Below, one piece after another: positions 25,232-32,514 of a stretch of 40,666 nucleotides of DNA. Positions within the stretch are counted from its first letter, which is position 1, and each line of letters begins with the position of its first letter. The notes under the pieces were generated by a model, which was given only the letters and a program-made list of their open reading frames with translations, did not search any database and was not told the DNA's origin. The stretch is from JAZKIX01 sp040384645 (GTDB taxonomy: Bacteria > Pseudomonadota > Gammaproteobacteria > Burkholderiales > Burkholderiaceae_D), in the NCBI GenBank assembly GCA_040384645.1, contig JAZKIX010000022.1:1-40666 (forward strand). Direction: 5' to 3'. Made by a program: the position numbers and the translations under genes.

Positions 25232-26694
25232 TGGCAACGTTGCGTTTCTTCCTTTTTAATCTGTTTGGCAATATGTTGCCTTTAATCGTTGCGCTGGTGG
25301 CAATGCCAACGGTGGCGCATTATGCCGGCGTGGAGCGGTTGGGTGTGTTGGCCGTTGTATGGACTTTGGTTGGTTACTTTGGTTTTCTCGATTTCGGTTT
25401 AAGCCGGGTCGTGACCCGGCGTCTAGCGAAGGCGGCCGAACAATCACGCACCGCTGAAGAATTGACCCATTTACGCGGCTTTTTCTGGTGGTGGGTATTC
25501 CCTTGTTTGATCTTGATCGCGCTATTATTTCTGGCAGGGCGACCGTTTCTATCCGGCTTGTTTCATGGCGCTTCATTCAAACATGAGTTGAGCGCGGGCT
25601 GGGTTTGGATCGCATGGTGCTTGCCCATCACGTTGGTGACCAATTGGTTGCGCGGCGCGCTGGAGGGCTTGCAGCGTTTCGCCCGTATTAATTTATTGCG
25701 CGCAGTTTTCGGCTCCTGGACATATGCTGCGCCTGCACTGACTGCCATATTTCATCCAACCATCGACGCAATGATTATTGCCGTGGTTTCAGGCCGTGTG
25801 CTGGCCTTGATGGCGCACGTCGTGGCTTGCAAGCAAGTCGAAAGCGGGATTGTCATGGGTGCTGTGCCACGCCATGGGCCGGGTATCAGGCAATTTTTTA
25901 AAGAGGGCGGCTGGATGTCGGTATCGAATCTGGTGAGCCCGATGATGGTGTATTTCGATCGATTCATACTTGCCGCCTTGGTGCCGGCAGAAGCCGTGGC
26001 GTGGTATGCCACCGCGCAAGAAGGCATGCTGGGCATGCGTTTGATTCCCGGCGCCTTGGCCGGTGTTTTGTTTCCACAGTTCGCTGCGGCTTCCGATGGC
26101 GGGGCATTGCGTCAGATAACCGAGCTTTATCGATTGGCATTGCGCGCGATTGCGGCATTGATGCTGCCCGCTTGTGTGCTGATTGCCACCCTGTCCTATG
26201 ACGGCATGCGTTGGTGGATGGGCGACACATTTGCCTTGCACAGCTATCGTGTGGTGGCGATTGTCGCCATCGGACTGTACGCAAATTCTATCGCGCAGTT
26301 GCCATTCGCCTGGTTGCAAGGGGTTGGGCGATCAAGGATCACCGCGCAAATCCATTTGCTTGAATTGCCGATCTACGTATTTGCGGTGTATGTCTGCGTC
26401 GCTCATTGGGGTATCGAAGGCGCGGCCTGGATCTGGACCGTGCGGATGATTGTTGATTGCGTATTACTTCTTGGCATGGCGCCACGCGGCAATGACCAGT
26501 TCGCGCTGATGACTGGCTTGCTGGGGGGCGTCTTGATTGCAGTTGCCGGTTTGATGGCGGGGCCGGAATGGATTTGGCAATGGCGCGCTGCGGCTTGTGT
26601 ATTGGCTACCGTAGGCGCTGGATTTTATGCCTGGTTTGGTTTGTTAAACACGACTGACCGCCACAGCGTCATGCGATTGCGTCATGCGTATTAG
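25231..26694 (+). CDS. Wzx-like oligosaccharide flippase
   Basis: A 487-residue polytopic membrane protein of the MOP/PST superfamily, with about 12-14 hydrophobic helices. The N-terminus LFNLFGNMLPLIVALVAMPT and the segment FGFLDFGLSRVVTRRLAKAA fit polysaccharide flippases that move undecaprenyl-linked oligosaccharides across the inner membrane. I start it at ATG 25231, which shares one base with the stop of the GT41 gene (TGATG); an in-frame upstream extension would lie inside that gene. It overlaps the following GT2 gene by 11 bases. A Wzx-type flippase and a Wzm/Wzt exporter in one run suggests two glycans or two routes. No Wzy polymerase is visible in the window. Confidence 0.85.
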   Translation: MATLRFFLFNLFGNMLPLIVALVAMPTVAHYAGVERLGVLAVVWTLVGYFGFLDFGLSRVVTRRLAKAAEQSRTAEELTHLRGFFWWWVFPCLILIALLFLAGRPFLSGLFHGASFKHELSAGWVWIAWCLPITLVTNWLRGALEGLQRFARINLLRAVFGSWTYAAPALTAIFHPTIDAMIIAVVSGRVLALMAHVVACKQVESGIVMGAVPRHGPGIRQFFKEGGWMSVSNLVSPMMVYFDRFILAALVPAEAVAWYATAQEGMLGMRLIPGALAGVLFPQFAAASDGGALRQITELYRLALRAIAALMLPACVLIATLSYDGMRWWMGDTFALHSYRVVAIVAIGLYANSIAQLPFAWLQGVGRSRITAQIHLLELPIYVFAVYVCVAHWGIEGAAWIWTVRMIVDCVLLLGMAPRGNDQFALMTGLLGGVLIAVAGLMAGPEWIWQWRAAACVLATVGAGFYAWFGLLNTTDRHSVMRLRHAY

Positions 26695-27508
26695 TTGTTC
26701 GGTAGTGAGCTATAAACATACGCCGGCGCAGATCGCCCAAGTGCTGCATAGCGCAGCCAATTCTGCGGTCGATGCCGTTCTGTATCTTGTCGATAATTCC
26801 CCCGACGATCAGCTGGCTGCTGTTGCCCGGGAATATAGCGCCACTTATATCCACCTGCCGCACAATCCGGGTTTTGGCGCAGCCCACAATCTGGCGATCG
26901 ATGCAGCGTTGGATAATGGTTCGGTCTACCATGCGGTTTTAAATCCCGATATCGTTTTTGCCAGCAATGTATTACCAGTCTTGGCAAATTTTATGGCGCA
27001 AAATCCGGCCATTGGCCTGACGATGCCTAGTATCCTTTATCCCGACGGTAGCCAGCAGCATTTATGCAAGCTATTACCGACACCGGTCGACTTGATACTG
27101 CGGCGTTTCATGCCAGCCTGGTATCGCCGCAGCGGGCGTCTGGCGCGTTATGAATTGCATGCCAGCGGATACGATCAAGTGATGGATGTACCCGCCTTAT
27201 CGGGTTGTTTCATGATGTTGCGTAGCGATTTGCTGCGCCGGATAGGCGGTTTCGATCAAGGTTATTTTATGTATCTGGAAGATGTCGATCTATCGCGGCG
27301 TATCGGCCAGGTCGCTCGTACCGTGTATTTTCCAAAAGTGGCCATTACGCACGATTATGAAAAAGGATCGTATAAAAACCTGAAGCTACTTTATTATCAT
27401 ATTCGCTCAGCGATACGTTATTTCAATAAATGGGGCTGGATTTTTGATAAGCACCGTATGCTGAAAAATCAAGCTGCACTTAATGATATGCCGACACCGG
27501 GACAATAA
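26684..27508 (+). CDS. GT2 family glycosyltransferase (rhamnosyltransferase-like)
   Basis: A 274-residue WbbL-like glycosyltransferase, likely adding rhamnose or a related sugar to a lipid-linked acceptor at the cytoplasmic face. It opens with ISCSVVSYKHTP and has YLVDNSPDD (nucleotide site, about 34-42), HNPGFGAAHN (about 62-71), the DXD-like VLNPDIVF (about 87-94), SGCFMMLRSDLLRRIGGFD and the ED motif YLEDVDLSRR. The C-terminus is amphipathic and basic (KLLYYHIRSAIRYFNKWGW), as in the family. The ATG lies inside the end of the flippase gene. About 110 noncoding bases follow, so this ends the tightly coupled run. Confidence 0.9.
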   Translation: MRISCSVVSYKHTPAQIAQVLHSAANSAVDAVLYLVDNSPDDQLAAVAREYSATYIHLPHNPGFGAAHNLAIDAALDNGSVYHAVLNPDIVFASNVLPVLANFMAQNPAIGLTMPSILYPDGSQQHLCKLLPTPVDLILRRFMPAWYRRSGRLARYELHASGYDQVMDVPALSGCFMMLRSDLLRRIGGFDQGYFMYLEDVDLSRRIGQVARTVYFPKVAITHDYEKGSYKNLKLLYYHIRSAIRYFNKWGWIFDKHRMLKNQAALNDMPTPGQ

Positions 27509-27550
27509 AAACCATAACCAATTTCCAGCCGATTTAGTCGCTATTGTCGA

Positions 27551-27556
27551 TATAAT
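27551..27556 (+). promoter_or_regulatory. Consensus -10 hexamer upstream of the WecA-like gene
   Basis: A perfect TATAAT lies in the 111-base space between the GT2 gene and the WecA-like gene. I see no good -35 box 16-18 bases upstream, so a promoter here is only possible. Confidence 0.2.
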
Positions 27557-27643
27557 CCCAGCCTCATCAATTCAGCGCGCAGGTTTCGCTGAAACGCAGC
27601 ATCAACCCAGCGAATCGCCATGTTTTCATTCCTGATTAGTTTT

Positions 27644-27653
27644 AGATCGGAAG
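27644..27653 (+). other. Probable Illumina adapter remnant at a contig edge
   Basis: The ten bases AGATCGGAAG directly abutting the N gap equal the first ten bases of the common TruSeq adapter. They also break the expected hydrophobic N-terminus of the WecA-like protein, which supports an artefact rather than genome sequence. Confidence 0.8.
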
Positions 27654-27663
27654 NNNNNNNNNN
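27654..27663. other. Assembly gap (10 N) in the WecA-like gene
   Basis: Ten N bases follow the adapter-like decamer. The ATG at 27620 and the downstream frame at 27666 are out of phase across this gap, so its real length differs from ten. Confidence 0.95.
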
Positions 27664-28735
27664 AATTGCATGGCGCCGCATTAGATACCGATTTTAATGG
27701 TGTGCAAAAAGTGCATATGCATGCGGTACCGCGCATCGGCGGCTTATGCATCTATCTAGCGGTGGTTTTATGCAGCGTGTTATCGGTGTGGCGTGAACCA
27801 GTATTAAGCAAAGCAACCTTACTATTATTGAGTTGTGCATCGCTGGCATTTTTGGGTGGCGTAGTGGAAGATTTTACCGGCCGTGTCAGTCCGTTGCGGC
27901 GCCTGTTATTAATGCAAGGCTAGAACGGATCGATTGGATATTTTCTGATTCGCCCTTTCGCTATATGTGGCTGACACTGCCCTTGACGGTATTGGCTGTT
28001 GCCGGCATCGCCAATGCGATTAATATCATTGATGGTTTTAATGGTTTGGCCAGTGTAGTCGCGATTTGCATGTTGTTATCGCTGGCTTATGTCGCATTTC
28101 AAGTCAACGATATGTTTGTATTAGTGACGGCGCTCATGGTGGCCGGTGCAACCGCTGGATTCCTGATCTGGAATTATCCTGCGGGATTGATTTTTTTAGG
28201 CGATGGCGGTGCTTATTTTGTCGGCTTCATGCTGGGTGAATTGGCTTTGCTTTTGGTAATGCGCAATCCCCAAGTATCGACCTGGTATGCGGCGCTTTTA
28301 TTGCTCTATCCTACTTTCGAAACGCTCTTTTCCGTATATCGGCGGGTATTCGTTCGCGGTAAATCGCCTAGTATGCCCGATGGAATTCATTTACATAGCC
28401 TGATCTTTCGCCGGATCGTGCAATGGGCCGTGGGACGTAAAGAAGCGCGTGCCCTGATTCGGCGCAATTCGATGACTTCGCCATATTTATGGCTGTTTTC
28501 TTTAATGGCGGTTATTCCTGCGACATTGTTTTGGCGTCATACTTGGATATTGATGTTATTTTGTTTGCTGTTTGTCTTTAGTTATGTCTGGCTTTATGCG
28601 AGGATAGTCAGGTTTAAAGCGCCACGTTGGATGATTCTAAATAAACGGAAATAAAACCATTCGATTGCAACGCTTGTTTAAAATTGAATAATGAAATATG
28701 CGGCACAAATTTAAATCTTTTTAAGGGTCATTATT

Positions 28736-29047
28736 ATGAATATATCTAATCTGTCGATTGCCGATTTAAATGCGCTGCAAGAGCAAATCAAGCAAGAAAT
28801 CAAAAAACGTCAACATCAGGATGTCGCCAAGGCGCGCGAACAAATCCTGGCAATTGCCCAAAGTGTTGGAATTCCCTTGAAAGAGCTAGTCGCTGGCAAT
28901 CTGCGCGTTAAAAACAATGCGCCGGTCGCGGTGCGTTACCGGCATCCGCAAGATGCATCCTTGCAGTGGAGCGGCCGCGGCCGCCAGCCGAACTGGATCA
29001 AGGCATGGCAAGAGTCCGGGCAATCGCTCGATGCCTTGCGGGTGTAA
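28736..29047 (+). CDS. H-NS family nucleoid-associated protein
   Basis: A 103-residue DNA-binding protein of the Burkholderiales H-NS type. The N-terminal half is a helical oligomerisation region (ADLNALQEQIKQEIKKRQ). The C-terminal half holds the DNA-binding hook: a positively charged linker, then YRHPQDASLQWSGRGRQPNW, the family motif with the GRGRxPxW core, ending in an amphipathic helix. H-NS proteins bind AT-rich DNA and silence horizontally acquired genes. An AAGGG ribosome-binding site lies eight bases before ATG 28736. It is a stand-alone gene between the AT-rich glycan run and the GC-richer core-LPS genes. Whether it acts on this locus or globally cannot be told from sequence. Confidence 0.93.
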   Translation: MNISNLSIADLNALQEQIKQEIKKRQHQDVAKAREQILAIAQSVGIPLKELVAGNLRVKNNAPVAVRYRHPQDASLQWSGRGRQPNWIKAWQESGQSLDALRV

Positions 29048-29163
29048 AAATGTAGCGTGGTCAAAGATAGGTAGCGACTTGCTAACCAGCCTATGATTTA
29101 AAGAGTGGAGGGGGGTATGTGCCAAAATACATGCTCTTCCGCACGCTTTCATTGTGGCTTTAA

Positions 29164-29183
29164 AAATACTCCATGCAGTATTT
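29164..29183 (+). repeat. Inverted repeat between the H-NS gene and manB
   Basis: A perfect 7-base inverted repeat, AAATACT and AGTATTT, has a 6-base loop and is followed by a T-rich stretch (GTTTCTTC). It could be a weak terminator for the H-NS gene or a leader hairpin of the next gene. Confidence 0.3.
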
Positions 29184-29216
29184 GTTTCTTCAAATCCTCT
29201 GTTTTTAGCCCCCACC

Positions 29217-30605
29217 ATGTCAATTCCATCCAAAACCATTTTCAAAGCCTACGATATCCGTGGGATTGTCGGCAGCACGCTTGACGTTGCCGTCGCACGA
29301 CAAATTGGCCTGGCCTTTGGCGCAGCCGTGCTTGCCAAGGGTGAACGTAGCGTTGTCATCGGTCGCGATGGTCGCTTGTCGGGACCGACCTTGGCGGCAG
29401 CGCTGGCGCAAGGATTGCAGGCGGCCGGCGTCGATGTCATCGATCTGGGCGTGGTAGCGACGCCGATGGTGTATTTCGCCACCCATATATTGACGGCGCA
29501 GTCGGGCATCATGGTCACCGGCAGCCACAACCCACCGGACTACAACGGCTTCAAGATGGTGCTGGCTGGCGAAGCGATTTATGGCGATACGATACAAGCC
29601 TTGTATCGCACAATTGCGCAAGCCGATGGCGACATTCAGCCGGCAGCCAAACCCGGCCAATACCAACAACACGATATCCGCGATGCCTATCTGCAACGCA
29701 TCATCAGCGACGTCAAGCTGGCGCGCCCGATCAAGGTCGTGGTCGATTGCGGTAACGGTGTGGCCGGTGCTTTTGCCGGCGACTTATATCGTGGCCTCGG
29801 TTGCGAAGTGAGCGAATTGTTTTGCGAAGTCGATGGCAACTTCCCCAATCACCATCCCGATCCGGCCCATCCCGAAAACCTGCAAGACTTGATCCGCGTT
29901 TTAAAGCAATCGGATGCCGAAATCGGTTTGGCTTTCGACGGCGATGGCGACCGCCTCGGCGTGGTCACCAAAGATGGTCAGATCATTTATCCCGACCGGC
30001 AATTGATGTTATTCGCTGAAGACGTATTGACGCGCAATCCCGGCCAGCAAATCTTGTATGACGTCAAATGCACCCGTCACATTGCACCGTGGGTCAAGGC
30101 ACGCGGCGGCCAGCCGCTGATGTGCAAGACCGGTCATTCGCTGGTCAAGGCCACCATGCGCGAAACCGGCGCGCCGTTTGGCGGCGAAATGAGCGGGCAC
30201 TTGTTTTTCAAGGATCGCTGGTACGGCTTTGACGACGGTTTATACGCCGGCGCGCGCCTGCTCGAATTGCTGACCCGCGTCGCCGATCCCTCGGCGCTCT
30301 TGAATGCCTTGCCGCAATCGATGAGCACGCCTGAATTGCATCTGGAATTGGCCGAAGGTGAAAGCGTCGGCTTGATCGAAGCCCTGCGGCGCGACGCACG
30401 CTTCCCCGGCGCGCAAGAAATCATCGGCATCGACGGCTTGCGGGTCGAATACGCCGACGGCTTCGGTCTGGCACGCTCGTCCAATACCACGCCGGTGATC
30501 GTGATGCGTTTTGAAGCCGAATCCGAAGCTGGCCTGGCGCGCATCCAGGCTGATTTCAAACGGGCGATCCTGGCAGTCAAGTCCGATGCCGCCTTACCGT
30601 TTTAA
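29217..30605 (+). CDS. manB: Phosphomannomutase/phosphoglucomutase
   Basis: Alpha-D-phosphohexomutase of the AlgC/ManB type that interconverts mannose (or glucose) 6- and 1-phosphate for GDP-mannose or UDP-glucose supply. The 462 residues include KAYDIRGIVG (10-19), the phosphoserine loop TGSHNP (101-106, Ser103), the metal loop FDGDGDR (240-246) and the sugar-binding GEMSGH (about 323-328). The C-terminal phosphate-binding motif reads ARSSNTTPVIVMRFE. I chose ATG 29217 because the conserved N-terminus begins right after it; an in-frame GTG at 29154 would add 21 unsupported residues. The ribosome-binding site is poor. It precedes the heptose/Kdo genes by 12 bases, consistent with a shared transcript and a role in LPS or glycan precursor supply. 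Confidence 0.92.
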   Translation: MSIPSKTIFKAYDIRGIVGSTLDVAVARQIGLAFGAAVLAKGERSVVIGRDGRLSGPTLAAALAQGLQAAGVDVIDLGVVATPMVYFATHILTAQSGIMVTGSHNPPDYNGFKMVLAGEAIYGDTIQALYRTIAQADGDIQPAAKPGQYQQHDIRDAYLQRIISDVKLARPIKVVVDCGNGVAGAFAGDLYRGLGCEVSELFCEVDGNFPNHHPDPAHPENLQDLIRVLKQSDAEIGLAFDGDGDRLGVVTKDGQIIYPDRQLMLFAEDVLTRNPGQQILYDVKCTRHIAPWVKARGGQPLMCKTGHSLVKATMRETGAPFGGEMSGHLFFKDRWYGFDDGLYAGARLLELLTRVADPSALLNALPQSMSTPELHLELAEGESVGLIEALRRDARFPGAQEIIGIDGLRVEYADGFGLARSSNTTPVIVMRFEAESEAGLARIQADFKRAILAVKSDAALPF

Positions 30606-30617
30606 GGTCGCCGCGGT

Positions 30618-31664
30618 TTGAAAGTCAGGAGTTTGAAAACAACGGGTTTGAAAATCCTGGTTGTGCGCGTCTCGTCGATGGGCGACGTGATCCACACCAT
30701 CCCGATGGTCAACGAGATCCGGCGTCACTTTCCCGATGCTGTCATCGATTGGGTGGTGGAAGAAGCTTACGTCAGTCTGGTGCGTCTGAGCGCCCAAGTG
30801 CGCAAGGTATTGCCGCTGGCCTTGCGGCGCTGGCGCAAGCGCTTGTGGTCCAAGGCGACACGGGCAGAAATCGCCGCCTTTGTGGCCGAATTGCGTAGCG
30901 AATCCTATGACCTCGTCTTCGATCCGCAAGGTTTGTTCAAGACCGGCGCGGTAATGGGCCTGGCGCGGCTGGCGCCGGGCGGCCAGAAAGTTGGTCTGGC
31001 CAATGCCACCGACGGCTCTGGTTACGAAGCTATTTCGCGCTTGTTTCACAGCATCAGTGTGCCGGTCGGGCGTCAAACCCACGCTGTCTTGCGCGCGCGT
31101 CAACTGGCTGCTGCCGGCCTGGTGTATGCAGTCGATGGCCCGGCGCAATTCGACTTGCGCTTGCCGCACATGGCGCTGCTGCAATGGCAGCCGAAACTAC
31201 CGTATGCCGTATTTTTCCACGCTACCGCCCGCGCAGAAAAGCGTTGGGCAGTGGCTAATTGGGTCGCCGTTGCGCAAGAATTAGAACGCAGCGCCATGCC
31301 CATTTTGCTACCGTGGGGCAGTGCCGACGAGCAGCAAGCGGCGCAGCAATTAGCAGCGCAAATGCCCAATGCCCAGGTCTTGCCCAAGTTGGCGATGATG
31401 GAGGCGGTCGCGCTGGCGCAAGGCGCCAGCCTGGCCATCGGCGTCGATACCGGCCTGACCCATATCGCAGCCGCTTTCAACCGGCCCACCATCGAACTGT
31501 ATTGCGATTCGCCGCGTTGGAAAACCGAAGGCAATTGGTCGCCCAATATCATCAACCTGGGCGATAATGGGCACCCGCCAAGCGTGCCGGAGGTGACAGC
31601 TGCCATCGCTGCCTTGCTGGCCGCCGTCAAACCGGAAATTGCCCATGCCACAGCAGATTCTTAA
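30618..31664 (+). CDS. waaC: Lipopolysaccharide heptosyltransferase I (WaaC)
   Basis: GT9 enzyme that adds the first L-glycero-D-manno-heptose to Kdo of the LPS inner core at the cytoplasmic membrane. Family signatures are ILVVRVSSMGDVIHTIPM near the N-terminus, DFDPQGLFKTG-type VFDPQGLFKTG, FFHATARAEKRW and the C-terminal GVDTGLTHIAAAFNRPTIELY with the nucleotide-sugar motif. The 348 residues fit the family. Only TTG starts are available (30618, 30633 and 30648). The conserved start of the family is nearest the TTG at 30648, so the true protein may lack the first ten residues. Its 3' end overlaps the Kdo hydroxylase gene by 20 bases, so translation is probably coupled. Confidence 0.9.
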   Translation: MKVRSLKTTGLKILVVRVSSMGDVIHTIPMVNEIRRHFPDAVIDWVVEEAYVSLVRLSAQVRKVLPLALRRWRKRLWSKATRAEIAAFVAELRSESYDLVFDPQGLFKTGAVMGLARLAPGGQKVGLANATDGSGYEAISRLFHSISVPVGRQTHAVLRARQLAAAGLVYAVDGPAQFDLRLPHMALLQWQPKLPYAVFFHATARAEKRWAVANWVAVAQELERSAMPILLPWGSADEQQAAQQLAAQMPNAQVLPKLAMMEAVALAQGASLAIGVDTGLTHIAAAFNRPTIELYCDSPRWKTEGNWSPNIINLGDNGHPPSVPEVTAAIAALLAAVKPEIAHATADS

Positions 31665-32514
31665 AGTCACGACCAGCCCGTCCCTGTTGGCGGTTGATGC
31701 GAACCGATGGATCAGCGGCCTCGAAGCCGGCAAGGTTTTATATTTCCCCCATTTTGATTTTGCCTTGCGGCCGGACGAAATGGCTTTGCTGACGCCAAGC
31801 GTCAAGCAGCCCAAATCGCGCAATATCAGTCTCGATGCCGACGGCAAATTACATGGCGCGGTTGAAGACGATGTGACCCAGACGAGCCTGTCTGAAATGA
31901 TCGGGCGCTTTCGTACCCAGGCGCTGATCTTGATCGATGCGCTGGCGCCGGATTACAAACCAGCCTTGCGCATAGCGCCCACCAGTTACCGGCCCGATAT
32001 GGTCGAAACCCGCCAGCAATCGGCCAGGGCCGATGACCGCCGCCTGCATGTCGATGCTTTCCCTTCGCGGCCCAATTATGGTGAGCGGATTTTGCGCGTG
32101 TTCACCAATATCAACCCGAACGGCGTGCCGCGCGTATGGCGCGTGGGCGAACCGTTCGAAGACATCGCCAGGCAATTTCTGCCGCGTGCCAAACCGTATA
32201 GCGTCTGGCAAGCCCGCGCCATGCTGGCGCTCCAGGCGACCAAGTCCCTGCGCAGTGAATATGACCATTTGATGTTGCAACTGCATGACGGCATGAAGCT
32301 GGATGACGACTATCAACGTCATTCGCCGCAGGTCACCGTGCCCTTTGCGCCGAGGTCGGCCTGGGTCTGTTTTTCCGATCAAGCCAGTCATGCCGCCATG
32401 TCGGGGCAATTCATGCTGGAACAGACGCTGCACCTGCCGGCCGCAGCGCAATACCAACCCGACACCAGTCCGCTGGCGGTGCTGACGCGGCTGACGGGAC
32501 ATAAGCTAGTTTGA
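31645..32514 (+). CDS. kdoO: Kdo 3-hydroxylase (Fe(II)/2-oxoglutarate dioxygenase, KdoO-like)
   Basis: A 289-residue enzyme of the Kdo hydroxylase family, which converts Kdo to D-glycero-D-talo-oct-2-ulosonic acid (Ko) on lipid A precursors in Burkholderia and Yersinia. The facial triad is visible as HVD (His135, Asp137) in RRLHVDAFPSRP and a distal His249 in CFSDQASHAAMSGQF. The segment YGERILRVFTNINP after HVD is the most family-specific part. I start at ATG 31645; a TTG two codons earlier is in frame. It overlaps waaC at its 5' end and waaA by one base (TGATG). That position, between waaC and waaA, supports an inner-core role, giving Ko-containing LPS resistant to acid hydrolysis. Confidence 0.88.
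   Translation: MPQQILKVTTSPSLLAVDANRWISGLEAGKVLYFPHFDFALRPDEMALLTPSVKQPKSRNISLDADGKLHGAVEDDVTQTSLSEMIGRFRTQALILIDALAPDYKPALRIAPTSYRPDMVETRQQSARADDRRLHVDAFPSRPNYGERILRVFTNINPNGVPRVWRVGEPFEDIARQFLPRAKPYSVWQARAMLALQATKSLRSEYDHLMLQLHDGMKLDDDYQRHSPQVTVPFAPRSAWVCFSDQASHAAMSGQFMLEQTLHLPAAAQYQPDTSPLAVLTRLTGHKLV

Larger units (their letters stand above)
27620..28654 (+). pseudogene. WecA/MraY-like undecaprenyl-phosphate phosphoglycosyltransferase, broken by an assembly gap and an out-of-frame deletion
   Basis: Three pieces of one gene. ATG 27620 gives MFSFLISF and then runs into adapter-like bases and a 10-N gap. From 27666 the frame reads the family's N-terminal motifs (FNGVQKVHMHAVPRIGG; LGGVVEDFTGRVSPLRR) and stops at 27921-27923. 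From about 27911 another frame takes over with ARLERIDW, NAINIIDGFNGLAS, LIFLGDGGAYFVGF and the cytoplasmic HLHSLIFRR, to 28654. These are hallmarks of enzymes that move a sugar phosphate onto undecaprenyl phosphate to start O-antigen-type glycans. From memory of the family, roughly 14-18 residues are missing at the frame change. It may be intact in the living cell; the gap and junction need resequencing. Confidence 0.8.

Noticed and set aside
27833..27910. An apparent start codon and 26 extra residues at the front of the WecA-like C-terminal fragment
   Set aside because: The same bases encode the family's N-terminal motifs in another frame, so this is the out-of-frame shadow made by the deletion.
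29117..29284. A 55-codon Cys-rich reading frame behind a strong GGAGGGGGG motif, overlapping the start of manB
   Set aside because: It runs into the conserved N-terminus of manB in another frame and resembles no leader peptide I know. Without transcription or conservation data it cannot be supported.
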